From contig JBDSJD010000029.1 in assembly GCA_039917615.1 (NCBI GenBank), forward strand, positions 186,001 to 250,000: a stretch of 64,000 nucleotides of DNA. Reading direction: 5' to 3'. Below are positions 42,273 to 51,525 of the stretch, piece after piece. The notes beneath the pieces are model-generated. The model was not told the origin of the DNA. It saw nothing but the letters and a program-made list of their open reading frames with translations, and searched no databases. The first letter of the stretch is position 1, and each line of letters begins with the position of its first letter. This DNA comes from ZC4RG30 sp039917615 (GTDB lineage: Bacteria > Pseudomonadota > Gammaproteobacteria > Steroidobacterales > Steroidobacteraceae). The position numbers and the translations under genes were made by a program.

Positions 42273-44324
42273 TCAGGCTCGCGCGAGAGTAAGTACGACT
42301 TCTACGCCGGTGGGAAGATTGCGCACTTCGATGGTCCCCCCCATCTTGGCCATATAAGTGCGGGCTACGAACAGCCCCTGGCCGCGATTGCCGCCGTCCG
42401 TGCCATCGGTTACGCCGTATTCGAACACGCGATCGAGCAACGCGGCGGAAATATTCGGACCCTGATTGCACACAACCACCTCCACCGTCGTGGTGCTTTC
42501 CTTCAACGTAATCAGGATGGGCGTGCCCGTCAGCCGATAGCGGTCGGCATTGGTGAGCACATGGGTGATGACGTCTTCGAGTGAGTAGGCGTCGGCTTTG
42601 ACGACCAGCGGGCCTGCGATCCCTTCATATCGCACATCGGCTATTCCGGCATGAATGGCATTTTCCGCCACGTGCCGCAGGAACTCATCGATATCCAGTG
42701 TGCTCACCTGCAGCGTGGCGGAAAGCAGAGCCTCGGAAGGCGTGGCAGCTCCATAGAGAAGCCGGACAGCCTGCTGCATACGGCGGATGTATCGCAGGCT
42801 GGCGTCATTTGGTGTTGCGTGCAGTGCCAGCAGCGATTGCAGTGGAGAAAGAATTTCGTGACCCACCGCGTGCAGCATGTCCTTCTCTTGCGTCGCGCGG
42901 ATCTGCTCCCGCTTCACGTCTTCATTCACTCGCTGGAGCAATTCCGCGAGGACCCCGGCCAGCAGGCCAAGCTCATCGCGGCCCTGCAGATCCTGCAGAT
43001 TAAGGGCCGGTAGTCCTTCCGATCCTTGCACCGACCGCTTGACTTCGGCGGCGCGCCGCGTGAGCAGCGTGATGCGGCGGATGATGCGCACCTCGATCGC
43101 GAGCCAGGTGAGCATGATCGCCGCGAGCATGGCCGCCACGAACCAGGACATGCGGGCGGCAATGCTGCCCATGTTGCGGTCGACGCTGCGCGTGTCACCC
43201 GTGACGCGCAGCTCGTAATCACCCATCGCCGTGAACAGGGTCCGGGTCTCCACCAGAGGCTTGTCGGCATCCTGGATTGGCAGCCAGCCGATCAGACGGC
43301 TCAGGACCAATGTCGGGCGCGTCGTGTCGTCTTCCTCGGCGCGTAGCGAGATAAGGTCCGACCCGCCGCTGGCCTTGCGGATGGAGAGGGTTTCACCGGC
43401 CGGCAATTGCGCGCGCAGGTCGGCGAGCGCAAAGGGAGCGACCGCGCCGGGCTCGTCGCTGTCGAACAGCACCATGTCCGCGCCGGGCGCGAACACCCGC
43501 ACTCGAACCCTGGTTTGCGCGAGGTCCGCAGGTGGCCATTCGGTGCGCGGCGATTCATGCAGCGCCGCGCTGATCAGTTCGATCGGCAGCCTCACGGAAA
43601 AATACGTGCGTTTACGGCATTCCGCAGTTGCGCCGGCCGCTTCTGCGGATTCGAGGCAGCGACCGTCCTGCCACAGCCAGCCTCGGAAATCCCGATCGGG
43701 CTTCTTTGCGGGGCGACCCTGCGCATCCTCTGCGAAGCCGGTCAACCGCCCCTGCAGGTTTGCAGCGCGGGAAGGCTCGATGCCTTCCAGCGGCGCGATC
43801 CAGCGATAAGTCACGCCGCGCATGCGCACTTCGACATGGAGACGATGCGACGTCGTCAGGTCCTGGTCTCCGCGCTGATGTTCCACCAGCGCGCCACCGG
43901 GAAATTCACCGATGGTATAGATGAAGCCACCGACAAACGGATTGTTTCCCACAGCGACGCACAAACGCGCGTGATCGGGATACTGGACCAGGCAGCCCGC
44001 CATCTCTGCCGCCTGCTGTCCCTTGGCCCGGTCGTCGAAATCGATTGCGGCAAATGGCAGCAGCAGCGGACGAAGTGTCGTGCCCGCATCTGCGGCAGGC
44101 GCGGGATTCAGCAGGGCGAGCTGCCCGGTGGGATGCTGCAGCCGGCCCGCGATCTGCTCGACGTTCTTGTGGAACACCAGGCCGTAGTTGCGGTAGCTGA
44201 GCTGCTTTTCTTCCCGCAGCACGCTCAATGCAAGAGCCACTGTGGCAATTGTCAGCAGCGCGAAGGCGCCCCGGAAAAATACGCGTAGCCCGAAGGGCAC
44301 GCGATCCGGCCACCAGTCCAGCAT
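42273..44324 (-). CDS. Transmembrane sensor histidine kinase
   Basis: 683 residues. A first helix (about 17-35) and a second (about 395-415) bracket a ~350-residue periplasmic sensor. A HAMP-like linker, a HisKA motif with H489 (HAVGHEILSPLQSLL) and a HATPase domain (HVLTNADRYR; GNRGQGLFVARTYMAKMGG) follow. The sensor domain is not recognised. The start overlaps the regulator stop by one base. Confidence 0.9.
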   Translation of the reverse strand: MLDWWPDRVPFGLRVFFRGAFALLTIATVALALSVLREEKQLSYRNYGLVFHKNVEQIAGRLQHPTGQLALLNPAPAADAGTTLRPLLLPFAAIDFDDRAKGQQAAEMAGCLVQYPDHARLCVAVGNNPFVGGFIYTIGEFPGGALVEHQRGDQDLTTSHRLHVEVRMRGVTYRWIAPLEGIEPSRAANLQGRLTGFAEDAQGRPAKKPDRDFRGWLWQDGRCLESAEAAGATAECRKRTYFSVRLPIELISAALHESPRTEWPPADLAQTRVRVRVFAPGADMVLFDSDEPGAVAPFALADLRAQLPAGETLSIRKASGGSDLISLRAEEDDTTRPTLVLSRLIGWLPIQDADKPLVETRTLFTAMGDYELRVTGDTRSVDRNMGSIAARMSWFVAAMLAAIMLTWLAIEVRIIRRITLLTRRAAEVKRSVQGSEGLPALNLQDLQGRDELGLLAGVLAELLQRVNEDVKREQIRATQEKDMLHAVGHEILSPLQSLLALHATPNDASLRYIRRMQQAVRLLYGAATPSEALLSATLQVSTLDIDEFLRHVAENAIHAGIADVRYEGIAGPLVVKADAYSLEDVITHVLTNADRYRLTGTPILITLKESTTTVEVVVCNQGPNISAALLDRVFEYGVTDGTDGGNRGQGLFVARTYMAKMGGTIEVRNLPTGVEVVLTLARA

Positions 44325-45016
44325 CAGGTCGTCATCCAGCGAAAGCCCCGCATGGGCACGCTCTCGATGCTGTCGAACTGCGGATCGATGTCTTTGAAGG
44401 CTTCGCGGATCGTGCCAACGTGCTTGCGTACGTTATCCCGATTGCGGCCACTCTTCACGACCCGGAAGAGCTCGTCGTACGAAACGATCTTGCCGCGCTT
44501 TTCATACAGCGTCGCCAGAATCCGCTGCGCGGTGAGCGGCAGATTGATGCGCTGGCCGCGCCACATGGGCGTTGCCTGTCGCAGGGGATCAAGCGACAGA
44601 TCGCTGATGGCGGCCGGCGTGTGGGTTGCGCCGGACTTTGCCTTTACCGCACGCAGCATCTCCAGGAAGGTCTCGATGAACTCACGTTCGTCGAATGCGC
44701 TTTTCTGCAGGTAATCCCAGGCATCCAGGGCCTTCATGATGCTGCGATAAATGGCGGCGGGCATGCCGGAGACCACCAGCACCGGCGTGCCTGCACGCTT
44801 GTTGACGGTATTGATGATGGCGACACCCGCATGACGTTCGCGCCCCAGTTCAATATCCAGCACTACCAGATCGTAGTTCTCCCGTTCGATCGCGGCAGTG
44901 GCGTCATCGCGGTTGTGCCACTGGTGCACGAGGATTCCCGGACACGCGGCTTCGATCCAGCCCCTGAGTTGATTGCTGGTGGGAATATCGTCCTCGATGA
45001 CCGCCACTTTGGGCAT
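44324..45016 (-). CDS. Response regulator with winged-helix output
   Basis: 230 residues from ATG 45016. Receiver: VIEDD (7-11 region), phospho-Asp D54 in LVVLDIEL, Lys in DYLQKSAF. The output is an OmpR-like winged helix (LPLTAQRILATLYEKRGKIV, RKHVGTIREAF), diverged from the classical form. It is the partner of the kinase. It is divergent from the SPFH gene. Confidence 0.88.
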   Translation of the reverse strand: MPKVAVIEDDIPTSNQLRGWIEAACPGILVHQWHNRDDATAAIERENYDLVVLDIELGRERHAGVAIINTVNKRAGTPVLVVSGMPAAIYRSIMKALDAWDYLQKSAFDEREFIETFLEMLRAVKAKSGATHTPAAISDLSLDPLRQATPMWRGQRINLPLTAQRILATLYEKRGKIVSYDELFRVVKSGRNRDNVRKHVGTIREAFKDIDPQFDSIESVPMRGFRWMTT

Positions 45017-45185
45017 GCGCACGCCTCGAACCGGGGTGATCTCTGATGCGGATTATGGGGTGTAGCGCGCGGGCAGCGACGGAAGAGTTCTTCCGCGGCC
45101 GGAAGCAAGAGCGCCGGCCATGGCGTTGAGCGCTCCGGAGGGAGTTCTCAACAATGCACACACCCCAACAGCGGAGACCACGATC

Positions 45186-46391
45186 ATGTCCAGCCGGTTC
45201 AGCCAGATCACAGAGAGCCTGATTGCCATTCCCGGCCGCTTCGGCAGATGGTTGGGAGGTGCTGGTCAGCGTGGCGCGTCTGCGATGGTTCGGGCGCGCC
45301 GGCAACTGCTTATGCTGGTGGTTCTTGCGGCCGCGGGATATGGCATCTGGAGCCACCCGCCGGTCCAGTCCCTTGGGCGGGGCGAGATGGCGGTACGCAC
45401 CAACCGCTTCACCGGCGGCACCATGCGAATCACCTCTGGCAGCATGCTGACGGTTCCCGGAATTCATCAGGTGCGCAAGTTCTCGATCCGCGACCAGGTG
45501 TATCGACCCATCGAGAGCGCTTCGGCCACGGGCGCTTCGCCATTCCAGTCTGTCGAAGGGCTCTCCATCGGGGTGGACTTGAGCATCCGTTACGCCATCG
45601 ACCCGCAGCGCGTGGCGGGCATGGCGCGAAACCTGCCGGATGATATCGCCACTGAAGTCGTGCAGCCCGTGGTCCAGGGTGTCATCTACCGGCTGCTTGC
45701 CGGCTATACGGTGCGTGAGATCTTCTCGAGCAAGCGGGCCGAGATCCAGCAGCAGATGGAGAATGAGCTGCGCCCGAGACTCGCGGCCGACGGCATCATT
45801 CTGCGCAGCGTGCAGATGGGCAAGGTGGATCTCCCGAACGATTACCGCCACGGCATGGAGCGGCTGCTTGCCGAAGAGCTTGAAGCCGAGAAGATGCGTT
45901 ACACGCTGGATCTCAAGGACAAGCGGGTGAAGGAGACGGCGCTGGATGGCGAAGCGGAAAAGGTCCGCCGCGAGAAGGCCGCCGAGGCGTCGGCGCGCGA
46001 ACAGGTCATTGCCGCCCGCGGCCAGGAAGAGGCCATGCAGCATGTGCTGCCTTTCAAGCAGAAGCAGATCGAACAGCGTCAGCTCGAAGCCCAGGCAGAC
46101 AAGGTGGCGCGCATCCGCATCGCGGAAGGACAGTCCGAGGCGCGGCAGATCGAGGCGGCAGGAGAAGCTGCATCACGTCAGAAACTGGCCGATGCGGAAG
46201 TTTACCGGCTGGACCGGGTCGGCAGAGTCAACAGCGAGCAGATGGAGCGCGAGGGTGTCTTGATCACCAACCATCCGTTGCTGATCCAGAAGACCCTGGT
46301 CGACAAGCTCTCCGACAAGGTCCAGGTGATCATTGCCCCGCCGTCGGCGGACGGTGGCTTCATTGGTTCTGGCCTGCTTGGCAAGAAGTAG
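45186..46391 (+). CDS. SPFH/band 7 membrane protein
   Basis: 401 residues from ATG 45186, with GGAG upstream; an earlier ATG at 45120 adds 22 residues. One helix (LLMLVVLAAAGYGIW) is followed by an SPFH domain (VRTNRFTGG, QSVEGLSIGVDLSIRYAIDP) and long charged coiled coil (KDKRVKETALDGEAEKVRRE). Prohibitin/flotillin-like proteins form membrane rings. A link to the upstream kinase is only positional. Confidence 0.85.
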   Translation: MSSRFSQITESLIAIPGRFGRWLGGAGQRGASAMVRARRQLLMLVVLAAAGYGIWSHPPVQSLGRGEMAVRTNRFTGGTMRITSGSMLTVPGIHQVRKFSIRDQVYRPIESASATGASPFQSVEGLSIGVDLSIRYAIDPQRVAGMARNLPDDIATEVVQPVVQGVIYRLLAGYTVREIFSSKRAEIQQQMENELRPRLAADGIILRSVQMGKVDLPNDYRHGMERLLAEELEAEKMRYTLDLKDKRVKETALDGEAEKVRREKAAEASAREQVIAARGQEEAMQHVLPFKQKQIEQRQLEAQADKVARIRIAEGQSEARQIEAAGEAASRQKLADAEVYRLDRVGRVNSEQMEREGVLITNHPLLIQKTLVDKLSDKVQVIIAPPSADGGFIGSGLLGKK

Positions 46392-46400
46392 GAGATGACC

Positions 46401-47810
46401 ATGTTGCCGATTGCTGCCGCCGCGCTCGCCATCGTGATCCAGAACCAGACACCGCTGCAGGGCGCGCCGCGCGACTCCGCCTCGAAGCAGGCCGTGCTCT
46501 GGCAGGGCGATACCGTGGAAGTGCGAGGCGAGAAACTGGACTACCTGCAGGTCTACGATCATCGCCGGGAACGTGCTGGCTATATCAAGGCGACGCAAGT
46601 CCGATCCGTTTCCCTTGAAGCCGCCAATGCACGGGAACTGCTTTCGGTCGTGCGGTTTCTGCGCGACACGCCGGGTGCAGAGGCGTTGGGCGTGAGCTAT
46701 GCCGCGGCATATCTCAAGGCAGTTGCCTCTGCAGACCTGACCGCAGAGCCGCTGGATGCACTGGGGGTGATGGCAGACCGGCTCGCTCAGCGCGTCTCCA
46801 CCAACCAGATAAAGTCGAATGAGACCGCGCTGGCGGCGCACCTGGAAGTGGTGGCACAGTACGGCGTGAACATGAAGAGCTTCGACGTGGAGGGAAGCAT
46901 TCGCGTTTGCTACGACGGCGACATGTTCCGACGGGTTCTGGCCATGCCTTCCGCGAGCGCTGGCCAACTCGCGCGCGCGGCGCTTGGGTTGACGCGTCCG
47001 GAATGCATGGACCCGGGCGCAGGACCGACCGCACGGCACGAGCGGGATCTCTGGCGGGCCGCTGTCCTGGATCTGGTCCCGGCCGACGGATTGACGGATG
47101 AAGAGCGGTCGCACCTGCACGTGCGCAGGGCCGGAGTGTGGGCAGCGATTGCGTTCTCGCAATCCCGACGCGGTGAACCCACAAAGGACGCAGGTGAGCG
47201 AGCGTTGCGCGAGTTGGCTGCGGTGACCAAGTCCGATTTGACCGACAATGATTTGCTGGAATACGGCGAATCAGCAGTGCGCGTCGGAGCTTCTCGCTGG
47301 GCAGCCGAACCTGCGGGAAAGCCGGCGGGAAAGTTGTGGGTGCAGACGGTTGCAGGCGAGCCGGGCGAAACCTGTGTGTTGCTCGAGGATGCTAAACACG
47401 ACGCGCAGCATCCATTGATGAGGCGCTGCACCTACGCGACGGTCTGGATCGCATCGGCCAGCAGCAACGCCGCGGGCACTGCGCTTGCGCTGGCGGTTCA
47501 GCCGCTCGACGTGTGGCGCGAGCTGTGGCTGTTTCGCTCAACTCCGGCGGGCTGGACATTGGCTGTCATTCCGCCCGGAACCGACAACACCCACCTTGGA
47601 TACCTGGAGTTTGCGGGTTGGGTTCCAGGGGCAGACAGGATGCTCGCGGCCCGGGAGGTAAAGGTTAACGGAGGCATGAGGCGCCGCTTCGAAGTGATCA
47701 GCACTGCCAGCCTTGCGGTCGAACACTTCGCCACGACGCCTGAATACCTGTCGGTGTTCATGCGGTGGCAGGAACCTCGCTGGAAGCGTCTTTCGGTAGC
47801 GCTGCGCTAG
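46401..47810 (+). CDS. Protein of unknown function with N-terminal SH3-like segment
   Basis: 469 residues from ATG 46401; GGAG lies seven bases upstream, so the earlier ATG (46395) is less likely. After a short hydrophobic N terminus, VLWQGDTVEVRGEKLDYLQV and AGYIKATQVR resemble a bacterial SH3 repeat. The remaining ~400 residues match no family I recognise. It is probably exported and cotranscribed with the SPFH gene (10-base gap). Confidence 0.72.
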   Translation: MLPIAAAALAIVIQNQTPLQGAPRDSASKQAVLWQGDTVEVRGEKLDYLQVYDHRRERAGYIKATQVRSVSLEAANARELLSVVRFLRDTPGAEALGVSYAAAYLKAVASADLTAEPLDALGVMADRLAQRVSTNQIKSNETALAAHLEVVAQYGVNMKSFDVEGSIRVCYDGDMFRRVLAMPSASAGQLARAALGLTRPECMDPGAGPTARHERDLWRAAVLDLVPADGLTDEERSHLHVRRAGVWAAIAFSQSRRGEPTKDAGERALRELAAVTKSDLTDNDLLEYGESAVRVGASRWAAEPAGKPAGKLWVQTVAGEPGETCVLLEDAKHDAQHPLMRRCTYATVWIASASSNAAGTALALAVQPLDVWRELWLFRSTPAGWTLAVIPPGTDNTHLGYLEFAGWVPGADRMLAAREVKVNGGMRRRFEVISTASLAVEHFATTPEYLSVFMRWQEPRWKRLSVALR

Positions 47811-47847
47811 CAATCTGGCTTTGATCGATTAGAAACCCAGCTTGCCA

Positions 47848-48996
47848 ATGACGCGCCGCATCGCACATCTGGACATGGACGCCTTCTTCGCTTCCGTCGA
47901 GCTGCTGCGCTACCCGCAGCTCAAAGGTCTGCCGGTGGTGATCGGTGGCCGAAGGCGCAGGGAAGACGACGCGCTTTCGCAGGCGCCGCTGGAACAGATT
48001 CCGGCTGACGCCTTCCCGCGCCTTTCCGGCTACGTGGGCCGCGGGGTGATAACCACCGCCACTTATGCCGCACGTCAGTTCGGCGTTGGCTCAGCTATGG
48101 GGTTGATGAAAGCGGCACGGCTCTGCCCGCAGGCCATCCTGTTACCTGTGGATTTCGACGAGGTCCGCCGCATCTCGCGCCTGTTCAAGAGCACGATCAG
48201 GCAGATCGCACCGGTGATGCAGGACCACGGCATCGACGAGGTGTATATCGACTTCAGCGACGTGCCGGGAAGCGAAGCCGAGGGTGGTCGCCAATTAGCC
48301 CGCACGATCCAGCAGCGCATCTTCGAAGTCACTGGCCTCACCTGCTCCATTGGCGTGGCGCCTAACAAGCTGCTGGCCAAACTGGCGAGCGAGTTCGAGA
48401 AGCCCAATGGCATCAGCATCGTCACGCTGGAAGACCTGCCGACGCGCATCTGGCCGCTGCCCTGCCGCAAAGTAAACGGCATCGGCCCGCGCACGGACGA
48501 GAAGCTGCAGGCGTTGGGGCTCCTTACCATGGGCGATATCGCCGCCCGCGACTGCGGCTGGCTGGTCGAGCACTTCGGCAAGAGCTACGGCGCGTGGCTG
48601 CATGAGGTGAGTTGGGGACGCGATGAACGCGCGGTGGTGACCGAAAGCGAGCCGGTGAGCATCAGCCGCGAGACCACCTTCGAGCGGGACCTGCACGCCG
48701 TGCGCGACCGACCGGAGCTAAGCGCGATCTTCACGCGGCTGTGCGAGCAGGTGGCGGCGGATCTGCAACGCAAGGGCTACGCCGGCAGGACCATCGGCAT
48801 CAAGCTGCGCTTCGATAATTTCCAGACCGTCACGCGCGACACAACCTTCGACGAACCCACAGCTGATGCGAAGATCATACGCCGCCAGGCTGGGCTCAAT
48901 CTCAAGCGCGTGGATTTATCACGCCGCATCAGATTGCTCGGCGTCCGCGTGGGGAAGCTGGTGAAAGCTATCGACGCTGAAGGGGCGCTGCGTTAG
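47848..48996 (+). CDS. dinB: DNA polymerase IV (Y family)
   Basis: 382 residues from ATG 47848; a TTG at 47842 is possible. HLDMDAFFASVELLRYPQL, GIDEVYIDFSDV (catalytic acids), TGLTCSIGVAPNKLLAKLAS and VNGIGPRTDEKLQALG are diagnostic. It replicates past lesions. An insertion of about 25 residues (RRRREDDALSQAPLEQIPAD) near residue 40 also occurs in some betaproteobacterial homologues. No beta-clamp motif is evident at the C terminus. Confidence 0.93.
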   Translation: MTRRIAHLDMDAFFASVELLRYPQLKGLPVVIGGRRRREDDALSQAPLEQIPADAFPRLSGYVGRGVITTATYAARQFGVGSAMGLMKAARLCPQAILLPVDFDEVRRISRLFKSTIRQIAPVMQDHGIDEVYIDFSDVPGSEAEGGRQLARTIQQRIFEVTGLTCSIGVAPNKLLAKLASEFEKPNGISIVTLEDLPTRIWPLPCRKVNGIGPRTDEKLQALGLLTMGDIAARDCGWLVEHFGKSYGAWLHEVSWGRDERAVVTESEPVSISRETTFERDLHAVRDRPELSAIFTRLCEQVAADLQRKGYAGRTIGIKLRFDNFQTVTRDTTFDEPTADAKIIRRQAGLNLKRVDLSRRIRLLGVRVGKLVKAIDAEGALR

Positions 48997-49103
48997 CCGT
49001 GTGACCTGCGCCCGGGAAAGAACGAATTCGCCGCCGCGCCCAGCACCATCGTTACAGTGGCTAACGCATGGAAGAACAAGGTTGAAAGTGCGAGGGTTTG
49101 CAT
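48993..49103 (-). CDS. Possible 36-residue membrane peptide
   Basis: ATG 49103 is preceded by AAGGAG with 7-base spacing. The product, MQTLALSTLFFHALATVTMV followed by LGAAANSFFPGRRSHG, is one hydrophobic helix with a basic tail. Its stop overlaps the dinB stop. It is supported only by the ribosome-binding site and composition. Confidence 0.35.
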   Translation of the reverse strand: MQTLALSTLFFHALATVTMVLGAAANSFFPGRRSHG

Positions 49104-49551
49104 GTCAGCTCCTTGAAGTCAGTGTGTCGATACTCAGTTAATAGGACGGGTGAAAGCGTGATGCGTTTCACCCACCACTGACATTCCTTTATTGCGTCAA
49201 ATTCGCACGAATTGTGAACGCCCTCTACGGGCCGCCAAGGCCGTCGCGCAATGGGCACTTTCCGCGCCGCGCAATTCCGTTATGTCTAATACATCGGGTG
49301 CCAGCTACTCGCATTCGGCGCTGTACTGCAAGGATGACTTTCACCCCTCTGCCCCGGGTGCACCTGACGCAGGCCACCATCGGCGCGACTGCCTGCCAGA
49401 CGTCGATCTTGCCTTCTGCTGGGCCCAAGGCCTATTTGCTGCCGGTAAAGGCTGGCGTGCGAAAGGGCGAAAGGCTGATAGACGGGAGGCTCGTGAGTGT
49501 GCAGATTGTGAGAGCCAGCAGACAGGCCGCAACCAACACAGGGAGGGTGAC
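49104..49551. other. Gene-free stretch
   Basis: About 450 bases without a supported gene. Plus-strand frames here are short and match no family. GGGAGGG at 49541-49547 is the ribosome-binding site of the next gene. Confidence 0.55.
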
Positions 49552-50343
49552 GTGAGCACAGGCAGTTTCATCTGGTACGAGCTGATGACCACGGACTCCG
49601 ATGCCGCGGCGAAGTTCTATGGCGCCGTCATCGGGTGGAAGATCGCCGATCGGGCTTCTCCTATGCCAGATGGCAAGGACTACCGCGCGATCATCCGAGC
49701 TGATGGCGGTTCGGCGGGCGGCGTCCTCAAGCTTTCGCCGGACATGCTGCAGCATGGCGCGCGGGCATGCTGGCTCGGCTATCTGCATGTGGCTGATGTC
49801 GATGCCGTCGTGAAGGCAATCGAAGCGGATGGCGGCAAGTGCCTGATGCCGCGCATGGACCTGCCTGTGGGCAAGATCGCGATGGTCACAGATCCGATGG
49901 GCACGCCGTTCTACGTGATGACGCCGATTCCACCGCCCGGCAAACCGGAGGCAAAGAGCGATGTGTTCGACACAAAGGCCGCGCAGCGCGTGCGCTGGAA
50001 CGAGCTGGCCAGCCCGAATCTCGCGTTGGCGACGCCGTTCTACACGAAGCACTTCGGCTTTCAGTTCAACGAAGTGATGCACATGGGCCCGATGGGCGAC
50101 TACTGCTTCATCGATCATGATGGAGTGCGAATCGGCGCCATCATGCAACAGCCCGCTGGCAGCCCGATGGCCGCATGGCTGTTCTATTTCGGCGTGAACT
50201 CGGTAGCCGCGGCGCAACGCGCCATCGAGGCTGGCGGGGGACGCGTGACTCAGGGCGTGCACCAGGTGCCAACCGGTGACTGGATTCTCGTGGCGACCGA
50301 CCCTGCCGGCGCGGCATTCGGCGTCGTTGGCCCCAAAGAGTAA
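49552..50343 (+). CDS. Two-domain VOC (glyoxalase-like) protein
   Basis: 263 residues from GTG 49552, with GGGAGGG upstream. Two VOC domains: the first starts FIWYELMTTDSDAAAKFYGA, the second RVRWNELASPNLALATPFYT. The family includes glyoxalases and metal-binding resistance proteins; no substrate is evident. A longer frame to 49192 has no family similarity. Confidence 0.87.
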   Translation: MSTGSFIWYELMTTDSDAAAKFYGAVIGWKIADRASPMPDGKDYRAIIRADGGSAGGVLKLSPDMLQHGARACWLGYLHVADVDAVVKAIEADGGKCLMPRMDLPVGKIAMVTDPMGTPFYVMTPIPPPGKPEAKSDVFDTKAAQRVRWNELASPNLALATPFYTKHFGFQFNEVMHMGPMGDYCFIDHDGVRIGAIMQQPAGSPMAAWLFYFGVNSVAAAQRAIEAGGGRVTQGVHQVPTGDWILVATDPAGAAFGVVGPKE

Positions 50344-50356
50344 AAGGAACACCGTC

Positions 50357-50848
50357 ATGACGGCTCGCACACCCGAAACCCGTATCTGTCTCTGGTACAA
50401 CCACGACGCTCAAGAAGCCGCGGAGTTCTACGCGCGGACCTTCCCCGGCAGCACGGCGGGCGCCGTGCAAACCGCACCCACCGACTATCCGGACGGCAAG
50501 AAAGGCGACGTGCTGGTGGTTGAATTCACCGTGCTGGGGTTGCCCTGCATGGGCCTGAATGGCGGCCCCGAATTTCCTCACACCGAGGCTTTCTCGTTCC
50601 AGGTGGTCACAGATGACCAGATTGAGACCGACCGCTACTGGCACGCCATCGTCGGACACGGCGGCAAGGAAAGCCAATGCGGCTGGTGCAAGGACAAATG
50701 GGGCATTTCCTGGCAGATCACGCCCGCAATTCTGCTGGCCTCATTGCGCGATTCCGATCAGGCGCTGCGCCAACGGGTGTTCAAGGCGATGATGGCGATG
50801 AAAAAGATTGATGTCGCTGCAATCCACGCCGCACGTCTGGGCCACTGA
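50357..50848 (+). CDS. PhnB-like VOC protein
   Basis: 163 residues from ATG 50357, with AAAGGAAC upstream. ICLWYNHDAQEAAEFYARTF, GLNGGPEFPHTEAFSFQVV, GGKESQCGWCKDKWGISWQI are typical of the PhnB/3-demethylubiquinone methyltransferase-like group. No catalytic role is established. It follows the other VOC gene by 13 bases, likely as one transcript. Confidence 0.88.
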   Translation: MTARTPETRICLWYNHDAQEAAEFYARTFPGSTAGAVQTAPTDYPDGKKGDVLVVEFTVLGLPCMGLNGGPEFPHTEAFSFQVVTDDQIETDRYWHAIVGHGGKESQCGWCKDKWGISWQITPAILLASLRDSDQALRQRVFKAMMAMKKIDVAAIHAARLGH

Positions 50849-50850
50849 CA

Positions 50851-51060
50851 TTACGCGGCGCTGATCGTCTCACCTGCCCGCCGATTTCGTTTTTTCTTCG
50901 GTACTTTTGCGCCCTCTTTACGCGCTTCGGACAAACCGATGGCGATCGCCTGTTTGCGGCTCGTCACCTTCTTACCGCTGCCGCTTCTGAGTGTGCCTGC
51001 CTTTTTCTCATGCATGGCGCGCTCGACCTTTGAACTCGCCTTCTTGCTGTACTTGGCCAT
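50851..51060 (-). CDS. Small basic DUF6496 protein
   Basis: 69 residues from ATG 51060. It is Lys/Arg rich: KYSKKASSKVERAMHEKKAG, SGSGKKVTSRKQAIAIGLSE. The family's function is not known; it recalls small stress-related proteins. It converges on the VOC gene with a 2-base gap. Confidence 0.78.
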   Translation of the reverse strand: MAKYSKKASSKVERAMHEKKAGTLRSGSGKKVTSRKQAIAIGLSEARKEGAKVPKKKRNRRAGETISAA

Positions 51061-51136
51061 CAAGATCTCCTGGGCGTGTCAGCGTCTTGAACGCATGTGA
51101 GCCGGGCCGCTGCTTTCGACCAAAGCGCCTGCCGAT

Positions 51137-51319
51137 TCAGTCGGCTGACCATCTGATAAAAGCTTTCTCTATGTCTCGACCAGAATGGCGGACACGTGAT
51201 TCGCGTTTGTCGCCGGACATTCCCATTTCGCCAGCGTCGTCCTCGCAACGTGCGTGTTCAGTGCGCAGTAGCGGTGCCGTCCGTCCGGAAACGAACTCCT
51301 GCTTCTTCTTCGTTGTCAT
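51137..51319 (-). CDS. Small conserved-looking hypothetical protein
   Basis: 60 residues from ATG 51319, with AAGAGGACC upstream. Product begins MTTKKKQEFVSGRTAP and contains ARCEDDAGEMGMSGDKRESR. It is charged and has no recognised domain. An earlier start (51397) lacks a ribosome-binding site. Confidence 0.55.
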   Translation of the reverse strand: MTTKKKQEFVSGRTAPLLRTEHARCEDDAGEMGMSGDKRESRVRHSGRDIEKAFIRWSAD

Positions 51320-51525
51320 GATGGTCCTCTTGGTGGGTTCAACACCGCAGCCTAGAGTGGTCATATCACTGCGAAATTTGAATTCTGGCGCATCCATGTC
51401 TTTTGCCAGATTCCGCCTACTTCTCGGAAGTCGGCTACGATTTCACACGGCACCATCATCAACCTGGCCGATGATGCCGCACTTGGCTAAGGTTCGGAAC
51501 AAGCGCGATCGTCCTGGATCCAGGT

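Noticed and set aside
47968..48060. Extra segment in DNA polymerase IV as a possible novel domain
   Set aside because: Similar short insertions occur in homologues from other proteobacteria.
49214..49555. Plus-strand frame before the VOC gene
   Set aside because: No family match; overlaps the VOC ribosome-binding site in another frame.
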